From: Coenobita brevimanus | Taxonomy: Eukaryota; Arthropoda; Malacostraca; Decapoda; Coenobitidae | Direction: 5' to 3' | DNA length: 64,000 nt | Assembly (NCBI GenBank): GCA_032717465.1 | Contig: CM064713.1 | Span: 15,637,565-15,701,564, forward strand | Shown here: positions 53,671 to 64,000 of the stretch, piece by piece | Layout: each line of letters starts with the position of its first letter | Numbering within the stretch: position 1 is the first letter of the stretch | Notes under the pieces: generated by a model | Databases searched by the model: none | The model's input: the letters and a program-made list of their open reading frames with translations, nothing else | What the model was told of the DNA's origin: nothing | Made by a program: the position numbers and the translations under genes

Positions 53671-54214
53671 GAGGACTTTGTGGCGATGTAATACAGTGCA
53701 TCTGAGTGAATGAAAGATTTGTTGGGTGAATTAATTTTGATGAATGACGGAAACAGAAAAGATACCTGAATTACGCCACTTTTGGACAATAATGACGCTC
53801 ATATTCTTAGTCGAACAGTTATGAAATTCCAACATAAGATTCAAAAAAGTATCTGAAACTCTGAAGGGCATCCAAGTGTCGTCCACTGATTATATTTATG
53901 GTATGGATATTGAGTGGATCAGTATTTATGTCCACAGCTGTGCATACCTTCTATAACCACGTACTAATTAAGTATCCATGCTCTAAATATCACCAGGCTG
54001 GGTTTAAGTTTATATTACATTTTCAGAATTCTCAACCACAGAAAAATGACCCCCTCCCCCTCTCCTGCCCCCTCTCCCCACGACTCAAAGCAGTTTTCAT
54101 GCACACTTTCTCCCTTTCCAGCGCTCGTGCAGAAATGCGAAAAATCAGTGCCTGCCTGTTAGGGAAATTGCCAGTGTTATGAAATGCACTGAGCAAGTAT
54201 TGGCCAAGAGGCGG

Positions 54215-54256
<42 letters not shown>

Positions 54257-54684
54257 CATCGTTTATCAGCTCATTCCGTCGGGGCACATGTTGAAAATAG
54301 TCCGCTGCAGCTTCTTGTCAGGTGGTAAAATTAAGTCTTGGCCATATCGCCTTGGAGAGTCAACAAATAAATGTTCTTATTTGCTCATACAAAAATGCAA
54401 AACACACTGAGAAATTCTTGTGGTTATTAGAGTCGGTGGTCACTCATTCTTACTTGGCTCTAGTCAGGTGGATAGGGAGCTGTGGTGGCTGGATAGTAAG
54501 TGCACTTATCTAGGCTATGGCGGATACTTACAGAGGGTGTTGGTAGTGTCCCCTCAGATGCTTTCATATGGTCTTACCCTGCCTAATATTTAAAGAGTGT
54601 GTTGGTAGTATGTCCTCTCAGATGCTTTCATATAACCCTCTCTGTCCTTCCAATGACACACAGACCGGCGCACACAAACACTCC
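53401..54684. other. Unrecognised sequence with microsatellites
   Basis: (TG)n at 53611-53666, (GA)n at 54217-54254. A duplication of about 60 bp carries CAGATGCTTTCATAT at about 54555 and 54617. No gene is supported. Confidence 0.5.
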
Positions 54685-54795
54685 TGCTTTCACGTGCGCT
54701 ACTCTCTACAGACACCTTTTCTTGATACGTACTTTGCCAGCATGAGAAAGCATAAAGTCTGGCCATCAATCTCCCTCCGAGGGTAGAGTCCAGTC
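54685..54795 (+). repeat. Interspersed repeat F, copy 2
   Basis: TTTCACGTGC, CAGCATGAGAAAGCATAAAG and GGCCATCAATCTCCCTCCGA match 27195-27300 in order and spacing. Confidence 0.5.
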
Positions 54796-54849
54796 CTGTT
54801 GTGGGCCTCATGTAGGAAGAACGAAGAAGGAAACAAAGACACTAATGAG

Positions 54850-55669
54850 AGCTTGTTAGAAGGAAGAAAGGAAGAATGGGGGGAAGGTGGGAAAGAATGG
54901 AAGGAAGGTGGGAAAGAGTGGAAGGAAGGAGGAGAAGTGTGGAAGGAAGGAAGGGAAATAGTGGAAGGTGGGAGGGAAGGAATAGAAGAAAGGTGGGAAA
55001 GAATGGATGGAAGGAGGGAAAAAGTGGAAAGGAGGAGGGAAAGAGTGGAAGTGGGGAAAGAGTGGAAGGAAGGAGGAAAAGCATGGAAGGAAGGAGGGAA
55101 AGAGTGGAAGGAAAGAGTGGAAGGAAGGAGGGAAAGAATGGAAGGAAGGAGGGAAAGAATGGAAGGAAAGAGTGGAAGGAAGGAGGGAAAGAGTGGAAGG
55201 AAGGAAGGAAAGAGTGGAAGGAAGGAGGGAAAGATAGGAAGGAAGGAGGGAAAGAATGGAAGGAAGGAGGAAAAGAGTGGAAGGAAGGAGGGAAAGAATG
55301 GAAGGAAGGAGGGAAAGTTTGGAAGGAAGGAGGGAAGGAATGGAAGGAAGGAGGAAAAGAATGGACGGAAGGAAGAAAAGTGTGGAAGGAAGGAGGAAAA
55401 GAGTGGAAAGAAGGGAGGAAAGAGGGAAAGAATGGAAGGAAGGAGGGAAAGAGTGGAAGGAAGGAAGGAAATAGAGGTTTGGAGGAGGGAAAGAATGGAA
55501 GGAAGGAGGGAAAGAGTGGAAGGAAAGAAGGAAATAGTGGTAAGGAGGAGGGAAAGAAAGGAAGGAAGGAGGGAAAGAGTGTTGGGATGGAGGGAAAGAA
55601 AGGAAGGAAGGAGGAAAGAGTGGAAGGAAGGAAATAGTAGAAGGAAGGAGGGAAAGAATGGAAGGAAGG
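54850..55669. repeat. GGAA-type purine minisatellite, left part
   Basis: Units GGAAGGAAGGAGGGAAAGA then GT or AT, i.e. about 21-22 bp, roughly 35 copies. The array resumes at 56385 after a hAT-type insertion. Lys/Glu/Gly/Arg frames (up to 294 codons) are translated repeat. Confidence 0.92.
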
Positions 55670-56384
55670 CAGCGTTGTTATGATTTAAATCGATTTAATC
55701 AAAGTGAAATAATCAGGGTTTAAATCAAAATAGATTTTTTTATACAAATAGAGTAAAAATGAAGAAGACAGAGAATGTGATGGATGTGTTGTGTACAGAT
55801 GCATCAAGTCTGCCTGGCCTGTACTCTTTCTGTACTGATCTTGATCAAGTCAGGCACCAGTGATTGCCTTTTGCTACAAGGCAAATATTAAAAAAACAGA
55901 GGAAAGAAGACTCTTTGATAATAACAATAAATGTGATTATACTCAGTGTTAACATATGAATTAAACTCATCTTCGAATACACAGTAACATGATTCAGTCT
56001 AAAGATTATGATCCTAATCTGACAAAGTATAAAAGACAAGTTGGCAATTTTCTTCAGTATCTGACAGTGTGAGTAACCTGCCCCATACCAAGAAGTGCTA
56101 GCCTGTGGTGCACTGCCTTACTCCCACTTCCCATTCACATTATTACTTTCAATTTTGTAAGTCTGTTTATTTGAACAGTGATATATAATCCTGCCTAATG
56201 GACGCACTGCAGCAAGTGGCAGGACAAAAGACCCTGCATGGTACTCTTTGGACAGAATTCCCAAAGGCACAAGCAGGGTTGGGAAAAAATTACAGGTTTT
56301 TTTGACAATCTGATTTAAATAAAAAATCCGACTTAATTTTAAAAATCGATTTTTTTTTTTAATTTGTGATTTTTTCCAACCCTG
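55670..56384. mobile_element. hAT-type non-autonomous element splitting the GGAA array
   Basis: The left end is CAGCGTTGTTATGATTTAAA and the right end GATTTTTTCCAACCCTG, inverted with mismatches. Both flanks read AAGGAAGG, a perfect 8-bp duplication, although the GGAA context makes a chance match likely. Near the right end CAGGGTTGGGAAAAAA (about 56275) is inverted relative to the terminus, so the last 110 bp can fold back. No transposase frame. Confidence 0.8.
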
Positions 56385-56500
56385 AAGGAAGGAGGTAAAG
56401 AATGGAAGGAAGGAAGGAAAGAGTGGAAGGAAGGAGGGAAAGAATGAAGGGAAGTGGGGAAAGAATGAAAGGAAGGAGGGAAACAATGAAGGGAAGGTAG
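56385..56500. repeat. GGAA-type purine minisatellite, right part
   Basis: The same units as 54850-55669 (GGAAGGAAGGAAAGAGTGG). Confidence 0.9.
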
Positions 56501-56742
56501 GTAGAATGAATAATGAAGCAGTACTTGAGAAATTGATATCGATGGAGAGCCTAGATAAGCTAATAAAATAAATACTGAAGAAATTAATATCGTCTTTTAG
56601 AATGATGTGGCAGGTGAGTTGTGTTTACCTGTGTACAAGGAAGAAAGTGCAATAAATTCACGTTGTGTTTTGGGGTCGTCAATTTTTTTTTTCTTTTTTT
56701 TTTTATGATGCAAGTGTGAGTGGCACTGAACAGGGTAAAGCG

Positions 56743-56902
<160 letters not shown>

Positions 56903-57054
56903 GCTTCATCACATCCCCCATCGTATCAGTTCCCTAAGTTCACAGGCTCCCACGAAGGCATTATCATTGAGCCTCATAACATACCTAAAATGTTGTCGAC
57001 AGGTGTGTGAGTGTGTATGATGGGTGTAGGTAACGGGATTTGTTCACTCCTTGA

Positions 57055-57990
57055 TTTTAGTCTTTCTTTTTTCATATTTCCTTTTTCTTTCTGCCCTTCT
57101 TCCTTCCTTCCTTCATTCATTCATTCCCTTCCTACTTTCTTCCTTTCATTTTTCTTCTTTCATTTTTCTTTCTGCCCTCCTTCCTTCCTTCCTTCATTCT
57201 TTCATTCATTCTCCTCCTGCTGTCTTTCATTCTTTTTTTCTTTCTACCCTGCTTGCTTCCTTCCGTCTCTCCTTCTAGCCTTCCTTCCTTTCCTTCCTTC
57301 CTTCATTCTTCCTTCCTTCCTTCCTTCCTCACTTCATGCTTCCTTCTTTCTTTCCTTGCTTCTATCCTTCCGTTTGTTCATTTTCCTCTTCATTTCATTC
57401 TTCCTTCCATTCATTCATTCATTTGTATGTTTATTCATTCTTTTCTTCCTTCCGTTTCCCTTCCTTGATTCTTTCCTTTCTTCTTTCCTCCTTTCTTCCT
57501 TCCTTTCTTCTTTCCTCCCTTGCATCCTCGCTTCCTTCATACAGTTCGTTTTCTTCCTTACTTCCGTCCATCCATCTTTCACTTCATTTACTTCCTTTCT
57601 TCCATTCATTCATTCATTGCTTCCTTCCGTCCTTCCTCTTCCTTCCCTCCGTCCTTCCTTCCTTCCTTCCTCCTTCCCTCCCTCCCTCCTTTCCTTCAGT
57701 TCTCTCTTGTTACCGGTATATCTCTAGGATGTATTTTTATCCTCATCGTTTTTCTTTCCTTCAGGTCTTCCTTTTATCCTTTTTTTCTTTGCAGTTTCCT
57801 TCAGTCTATAGTCATTTCATCATTCCTTTTTTTCCCCTTTCATCGTTCTTCTAAATGTAATCCTTTCGTTCTTTCTTTCCTTCCTTATTCCCTCCTTCAG
57901 ACAAGCTTTTCATTCGTGTCTTTGTTTCCTTCCTCTTTCTTCCTTCATTAGTTTATCTTCCTTCCCTCGCAGTTATGTATTCCATGTTGC
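57055..57990. repeat. CTTC/CATT pyrimidine-rich array
   Basis: CTTCCTTCCTTCATTCATTC tracts throughout. The 238-residue plus frame (Phe, Ser, Leu, Pro) is translated repeat. Confidence 0.9.
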
Positions 57991-58319
57991 AATGTTTAAA
58001 AATACTCCCTTCATAAATTTCTCATCCTCTTTCTTCGTTTTTTCCCCTCCGTCGGCAGTCCTTCATTCCCTTCATTCATTCATTCACTCTTTCGTTTTTC
58101 ATATTGCATTTCCTTCATTCCTTCATTTACCCTTCGACTTCTGGCATCTTTATATATATATCATGTTTTTTTGTTTGTTTGTTTTTTCGATTTTTTTTAT
58201 ATTTTTGAAAGGCCTCCAGTAGTAAAGGAGTCAGTGAAAAATAATACCTCAGATAATTCTCCATAAATAACATTAATATTAAAAAAAAAAAATCAGCGTT
58301 CTCGGGCTGAAGGGGCCAA

Positions 58320-59440
58320 GGGAATGTGTCCGTTCATTTCCTTCCTTCATTTTTCCTTCATTCCTTCATTTCTTGTCGTGCGTCATTCCTTCCTTCATTT
58401 GGCCTTCCTGCTTCCTCTCCTTCATTTCCTCCGGTTTTCCTTCATTATTTCCTTCATTTCTTCCCTCGTTCCATCCCTGCTTTCTCTTCTTCCTTTCCAT
58501 CTTTTTTTCATTCTTCCCGTCATTCCTTCATTCGATTTCCAGTCCTGCTTTCTTTACTTCATTTCCTCCTTCGTTTTCTCGTCGTTCCTTCCTTCATTTA
58601 TTCCTGTTTGTCTTTCCATCTTTCCTCCTTTTTTCATCCTTCATTTATCCTTATGTCTTTCCTTCATTCCTTCCATCGTTTCCCTTTCCTTATTCCCTTC
58701 CTTCATTTCTTTCTTCGTTTTCCATTCCTACTTTCTTTCCCTCATTTCCTCCTTATTTTTTCCTTCATTCCCTTATTCCTTCCTCTTCTTTCCATTCCTG
58801 ATCTTTCGTCATTATCACCCTTCATTTCTCCTTCTTTCCTTCCTTCGTTTTTCATTCCTGTTTTGTTACCTTCATTTTTCTTCTCTCCTTTTTTCTTCTT
58901 TCCTTCTTTTGTTTTTTCCTTCTTTCCTTCCGTCGTTTTTCCTTCCTTCGTTCGCTTCATCTTTTTTTCATTCATTATTCCTTCTTTCCTTCCTTCGTTT
59001 TCCTTCTTTCCTCCCTTTGTTGTTTCTTTCCTTCCTTTGTTTTTCCTCCTCTCCTTCCTCCGTTTTCCTTCTTTCCTTCGTATTTCTTTTTTCCTTCATT
59101 TTTCCTTCTTTCCTTCCTTCATATGTCCTTCATTCCTTCCCTTGTGTTTCCTTCTTTCCTTCCTTCGTTTTTCTTTCTTTCCATCGTTTGTTTTTCCATC
59201 ATTCCTTCGTTTTTCCTTCTTTCCTTCGTTTTTCCTTCTTTCCTTCGTTTTTCCTTTTCTTTCGTTTTTCCTTCTTTCCTTCCTTCTTTTTTCATTTCGT
59301 CTTTCATTCATTTCCGCATCCTTTTTTTCTTCTTTCCTTCATTCCTTCGTTTTCCATTCCTGCTTTCTTTCCTTCAGTTCCTCCTTCGTTTTCGTTCTCA
59401 CCTTCCATCGTCTTTCGTTCCTTCATCTCTCCCTTGACTG
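58320..59440. repeat. CCTTCGTTTTTCCTTCTTT pyrimidine-rich array
   Basis: Units of about 18-20 bp combining CCTTC, ATTTCC and CGTTTT. Best order is at 58980-59290. Frames of about 400 codons are translated repeat. Confidence 0.9.
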
Positions 59441-59880
59441 TGATATCTGCTGTTCTTTATTCTTTACCGTATTACATTATTTGTTCTAATACTGTACTTT
59501 ATTTTATTACTTTATTACTCTTGCTTTATTGACTTTATTATATTTTCTCCTACTTTATTTACTTTATTACTCTGCTGTTACTTTACTGTATTTACTTTAT
59601 TACTTTACTGTTACTCTATTTTATTACTTTATGTAGTTATATTACTTTATTTACTTTATTACTTTATGTACTGTTACTTTATTTTCTTTATTACTTTATG
59701 TACTGTTACTTTATTTACTTTGCTTTAGTACTTTATTTACAGTTCTTTGTTTTATTACTTTACTGTTCCTGTATTGCCATTATTGTATTGTTGTATTTAC
59801 CCTATTACTTTAGTTTTAATTTCTTTGCTCTGTTACTTTATTTACTGTTACTTTTATTTTATTACTTTATTTCATTTTGC
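59441..59880. repeat. ACTTTATT minisatellite
   Basis: TTTATTACTTTATTTACTG units in irregular order, over 400 bp of A, T and occasional C or G. A lone MITE-C end (CAGACGATTTTACTCAGCC) starts at 59888. Confidence 0.85.
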
Positions 59881-60021
59881 TTACTGTCAGACGATTTTAC
59901 TCAGCCACCTAAAACCACTGGAACGGATGGGGTTAGGTATGTCGCAACTCCTGCCCCTGAGCGATTCATTCAGTATTACACCTCCGGAGCCCCCCTGCAG
60001 GTAGTTGTCTTTATTTCCTTT

Positions 60022-60026
<5 letters not shown>

Positions 60027-60111
<85 letters not shown>
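60027..60111. repeat. (TC)n microsatellite
   Basis: About 85 bp of CT. Confidence 0.95.
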
Positions 60112-60114
<3 letters not shown>

Positions 60115-60129
60115 CTCTGCTGTCATTAT

Positions 60130-60960
60130 TGTCTTTTTCCTCCTTCCTTTTTCCCTTCCGTACTTTCCTTCCTTTCTTTCTTTTTTCCGTCCTTCCATCC
60201 GTCCATCCATTCATCCATTCTTTCTTCGTTTCGTACTCCTTCCAGACCTCTTCCATCTTTCCTTCCTTCTTCCCTCCCTTTCTTCCTTCCTTCCTTCCTT
60301 CCATCTTTTTTTCCTTTTTCCCTTCCTTCCTTCCAGACCTCTTCCATCCTTCCTTCCTTCCTTCCTTCTTCCCTTCCTTTCTTCCTTCTTCCCTTCCTTT
60401 CTTCCTTCCCTCCAGACCTCTTCCATCTTTCCTTACTTTCTTCTTCCCTTCCTTCCTTCCTTCCAGACGTCTTCCTTATTTCCTTCCTTATTCCCTTTTC
60501 CAGACCTCTTCCATCTCTCTTTCCTTCCTTCCTGCCCTCCAGACCTCTTCCATCCTTCCTTCTTCCCTTCCTTCCTTCCTACCAGACGTCTTCCTTATTT
60601 CCTTATTCCTTTTTCCAGACCTCTTCCATCTCTCTTTCCTTCCTTCCTTCCCTCCAGACCTCTTCCATCCTTCCTTCTTGCCAGACCTCTTCCATATTTC
60701 CTTCCTTCCTTCCTTCCTTCCAGACCTCTTCCATCTTTCCTTCTTTCCTGACCTCTTCCATGTTTCCTTGGTTCTTCCCTTCCCTTCATCCTTCCCTCCA
60801 GACCTCTTCCACATTTCCTTCCTTTCTTCCATCCAGACATCTTCCATCTCTCCTTCATTCTATCCAGACGTCTCCCATCTTTCCTTCCTTCTGTTATTCA
60901 TTCCATCCCTCCAGACCTCTTCCATCAATTCCTTCCTTCTTTCCTCTTCTTCCTCTTCCT
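60130..60960. repeat. CCAGACCTCTTCCATC pyrimidine minisatellite
   Basis: The block CCAGACCTCTTCCATCTTTC recurs about 17 times at irregular 30-65 bp spacing, separated by CTTCC runs. A variant block CCAGACGTCTTCCTTATTTC appears twice. Confidence 0.9.
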
Positions 60961-61034
60961 TTCTCTTGCACAGCTGCTCCGGGCCGTGACACGTGAGAGA
61001 TGAGCCCTTGACGTGGGAATCCAACTCTTGAACG

Positions 61035-61430
61035 GTTAAGTTGGTGGTGGTGGTGATGAGGATGGTGGTGGTGGTAGTGTGGTGGTGGTGGTGATAATGG
61101 TGGTGATGGTAGGGATGGTGATGGTGGTGGTGGTGGTGGTGGTGGTAGTGTGGTGGTGGTGGTGATAATGGTGGTAATGATAGGGATGGTGATGGTGGTG
61201 GTGGTGGTGGTGGTGGTGGTGGTGATGGTGAGCATGATAGTGAAGATGGTGATAGTGGTGGTGGGGACGACGAAGATGGTGAGATTGATGGTGGAGATGG
61301 TGTGATGGGAATGATAGTGGAGGAGGGTGTGGTGGTGGGGATGATGGTGGAGATGATGATGGGAATAATGGTGGAGGAGTTGGTGATGGTGAAGGAGATG
61401 AAGGGGAAAAATTTGTGAAGGAACAGTTCA
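61035..61430. repeat. (GGT)n/(GAT)n repeat with duplicated 110-bp block
   Basis: GTGGTGGTGGTGATAATGGTGG then TGATAGGGATGG occurs at about 61080 and 61150. Looser GGAGATGGT units follow to 61430. The His/Pro/Ser-rich minus frame is translated repeat. Confidence 0.85.
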
Positions 61431-61465
61431 GTGTTTTTTTTTTTTCTGATGTTATTTAGCTTAGA

Positions 61466-61585
61466 AGACACTTATTATTATTATTATTATTTTTTTTTTT
61501 TTTGTTATTATTATTATTGTTACTATGATATTCAATACTATTACTATTACTTTTATTTTATTATTATTATTATTATTATTATTAT
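61466..61585. repeat. (TTA)n microsatellite
   Basis: TTA triplets interrupted by a T run. Confidence 0.9.
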
Positions 61586-61746
61586 AACTGGTGGTAGGTA
61601 TATATAATGGGAATAAAAGGGCTAAGACAGGCACCTTAGACACTACTTTTTCTTGACAGTAAAATGTAACTAGTAATTTGAGTATGGTGGAGGATTTTCA
61701 CAGTAACTAAAAATATGAAGAATAATATTATGGCTGTCGAGAGAAG

Positions 61747-61778
<32 letters not shown>

Positions 61779-62159
61779 CATTTTACCCTTCATAGTGTAA
61801 TTTAAGAACTCTAAACCTGGGATGGGTTACTGGAACATACAATCGATTCCGAGTCGTAACTTAAGATTTTTTTTTTTTTATAGGAAGAACAAGACAAGGG
61901 AAGATTTTGCGTCCCTTCCCTGACGATCATCCTGTAGAAAATAAAGTTATACCCTGCATTCATTTTCGTCTCCCAGGATTTATGTAGTTAGAACAGGAGA
62001 CAGAGGAGGATGCACCAGCCTTCTCGTCCATCCTGCAAATCAGACCCTCACTTACGAACGGAAAAGTATCGTAAGTAGTGTTGGCGTGTCCCAGAGTCAA
62101 ACAGAATCATTAACAACGGCTTAACTATAGAAGTGCTTAGAGAAAATATGGAACTGTTT
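61586..62159. other. Unrecognised sequence
   Basis: (GA)n at 61746-61774 and a T run at 61869-61880. No gene is supported. Confidence 0.4.
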
Positions 62160-62225
62160 TGTCTGTCTGTCTATCTTTAGCCAGACGTCATAATCCCATA
62201 AGGCTTAGTGGCCTCGTGTTGTCAA
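62160..62225 (-). mobile_element. RTE-like LINE G, extreme 3' end
   Basis: TGTCTGTCTGTCTATC, then TTTAGCCAGACGTCATAATC and CCATAAGGC match the 3' UTR and tail junction at 25945-25985 and 46844-46880. Only about 60 bp. Confidence 0.6.
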
Positions 62226-62309
62226 AAGGTGTTAATATACCGTAAGTCTTTTCCTGCCCCACATCACCTTCTCACCTCCCAGTCATCATCTAACTGTGTC
62301 AGCCTCAGT

Positions 62310-62900
62310 TTCCTGAAGTTTTCTTGCCTCTCGACACATTCCCCTCACTTTGTACCCCACCCCCTAGCCCTGCTGCTTCACTCCCTCCCTTCCCCCTTCC
62401 TGCCTACCCTCTCTCCCGTCCCTCCCGTCCCCTTCCTTGCCTTCCCTCCCTCCCGTCCATCTCCCTACCTACCCTGCCTCCCGACCTCTTCCCTTCCTAC
62501 CCTCCATCCCGTCCCCCTCCTTACCTTCCCTCCCTCCCTCCGGTCCCCTGCCCTACCTCCCCCCCATCCCGTCCCCCTCCCTCCCTACCCTCCCTTCTGT
62601 CCCCCTCCCTACCTATCCTCTCTCCCGTCCCCCTCCTACCTACCCTGCCTCCCGTCCTCATGCCTAACTACCCTCCCTTCCGTCCCCCGTCCTGCCTTCC
62701 CTCCCTTCCCTTCCGTCCGCCCCCGTCCCCCTCCCGTCCTTCTCCCTACCTACCCTCCCCCCCCATCCCTCTCCCCACCTTTCATCCCTCCCGTCCCCCA
62801 TCCTACCTACCTTCCCTTCCCTCCCTCTCCCTCGCCTCCTCCTCCCTACCTTCCCTCCCTCTCGTCCCCCTCCCTGCCTCCCTTCCTTTCTAACCCTCCC
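62310..62900. repeat. C-rich pyrimidine minisatellite (CTACCTACCCTCCCTCCCGTCC)
   Basis: Units of about 22-38 bp built from CCCTCCC, CCGTCCCC and CTACCTACC. The Pro/Ser/Leu frames are translated repeat. Confidence 0.88.
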
Positions 62901-63039
62901 TTTACCACATAATAAAGCCCTATGTTCCGTCCACAGTGATACCTAAAGGGGGTCCAAGTCGAGCCAAATCTGTTGTACCACCTCAATGAACAACTCCCTA
63001 TTTTTCTACTTTCCCTTTCCGTTTCTAAAAAAGTTCCGC

Positions 63040-63690
63040 CGCTCCCTTTCTTCCCTCGACATACCTCCCTCCCCAGTACCCCCTCCCCCCCGTTTTTTCA
63101 CCTCAATTTTTCCTTCCTCATCTCTCCCCCCTTTCTCTCTCTCCTTTTCACCTCCCTTCCTTTCCCTCCTCTCCTCACCCCTTCATTCCTTCCCCTACTC
63201 TCATCGCCTCCTCTTCATGTACCTCCCCCTGCCTTCCCCCCTCATTCACATCCCCTCTGCAACCCCCTTTCCTTCTGCTCCCCTCACCTCCCTTCTTTCC
63301 CCTCCCCCTCCCATCCCCGTTCCTTCCCCTCTCGTGTTTTTCCTTTCCCTTTCCTTCCTTTCCTTCCTCTTCCCTCCTTTTCTTTCTTTCTCTCCCTGCC
63401 CCACTTTTCCTTCCTTTCCTTCCCCTCCCTTTCCTCCCTTTCTTTTCCCTCGCCTCCTTTCCTCCCTTTCTTTCCCCTTCCTTCTTCACTCCCTTCCCTC
63501 CCCTCTCCTCCTCATTCCCCTTCCTTCCCATCCCTTCATCACCCCGTTTACTTCCCCTCTCCTCCTGGTCCCCCCCTTCCCCTCCCCACCTAACCTCCAT
63601 TCCTTTCCCTCCCCTTCCCCCCCCCCTACTTTTTCCACCTCCTCTCATTTTCCACCTCCTCACCTTCCCGTTTTTGCCCCCCCCCCCCGT
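63040..63690. repeat. C-rich pyrimidine tract
   Basis: CCTTTCCTTCC and CCTCCCCTCC mixtures without a clear period, ending in a run of C at about 63678-63687. Confidence 0.8.
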
Positions 63691-63768
63691 GTTGCAATCG
63701 CCAAGAAATCACACGACTGAAGAAACAAGCAATTTATCCCTCTCACCTCCGGCCCAAGGAGCAGAGTG

Positions 63769-63771
<3 letters not shown>

Positions 63772-63807
<36 letters not shown>

Positions 63808-63882
63808 CGAATTTAATGTAGATAGTAGTGATAGTTTGTGTACGTATATCGATGTTGAGGCTTGCGTATATCCGTATTGAAG

Positions 63883-63977
<95 letters not shown>

Positions 63978-64000
63978 CGTGTGCGTGCGTGTGCGCGTGT
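63772..64000. repeat. (TG)n microsatellites at the window end
   Basis: TG at 63772-63802 and 63886-63971, then CGTGCGTG variants. The last tract reaches the window end. Confidence 0.95.

Noticed and set aside
54799..55683. 294-codon Lys/Glu/Gly/Arg frame
   Set aside because: It is translated GGAA minisatellite.

Overview
The window reads as a gene-poor, repeat-saturated stretch of an animal nuclear genome, most likely an arthropod and plausibly a decapod crustacean. This is an inference from the very dense long microsatellites (AC, AT, TC, GATA, ATC), long purine or pyrimidine minisatellites, several LINE lineages of invertebrate type, tRNA-derived SINEs and many short inverted-repeat elements. 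I see no convincing host protein-coding exon, no intact tRNA or rRNA gene, no CRISPR array and no prokaryotic gene structure. Nearly every long open frame is a translated simple repeat. The recognisable protein-coding signals are all decayed transposon pieces.

Layout. 0-10 kb: unique sequence, an arm-amplified MITE-A copy, two full tRNA-derived SINEs plus a third truncated one, VNTRs, and a Jockey-like LINE 3' end inserted into a MITE-A. 10-15 kb: an RTE-type LINE on the minus strand with endonuclease and RT remnants, a hAT-type element with perfect 15-bp inverted ends, then a large fold-back element with about 400-bp arms and a transposase-type HTH remnant in its loop. 15-30 kb: purine minisatellite, a TGACC-rich tandem repeat, MITEs, LINE scraps, a hAT-type element with near-perfect target duplications, and the least repetitive stretch (19-22 kb). 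29-31.4 kb: a purine block switching to a pyrimidine block. 31.5-33.4 kb: the longest Jockey-like LINE copy. 34-42 kb: AC-rich repeats, a MITE-A with a fourfold tandem arm, two large minisatellites, a MITE-B cluster and a 25-bp minisatellite of about 33 copies. 43-49.7 kb: pyrimidine minisatellites interrupted by a Jockey-like LINE and by a CR1/L2-like LINE that itself carries a nested RTE-like insertion with a perfect 12-bp target duplication. 50-57 kb: tandem duplications, more MITE-A/B/C, a GGAA array split by a hAT-type element, and a TG-TC-AC compound microsatellite. 57-64 kb: mostly pyrimidine arrays and microsatellites.

The non-autonomous families, named here only for this window, are: MITE-A (about 50-bp inverted ends, starting near CCCGTATTC and GTCGGTTAAGGA), MITE-B (ends near GTTCACTTTAACTTGG), MITE-C (ends near CAGACGATTTTATTCAGC), repeat D (about 205 bp), repeat F (about 105 bp) and SINE-T (tRNA-derived, about 330 bp). 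LINE families are J (Jockey-like), G (RTE-like with a GATA-repeat tail), an RTE with an AT tail, and a CR1/L2-like element.

The most interesting structure is the tandem amplification of one terminal arm of MITE-A at three separate loci. Class and clade names rest on remembered motifs and were not searched against a database. No undescribed multi-gene system is visible.
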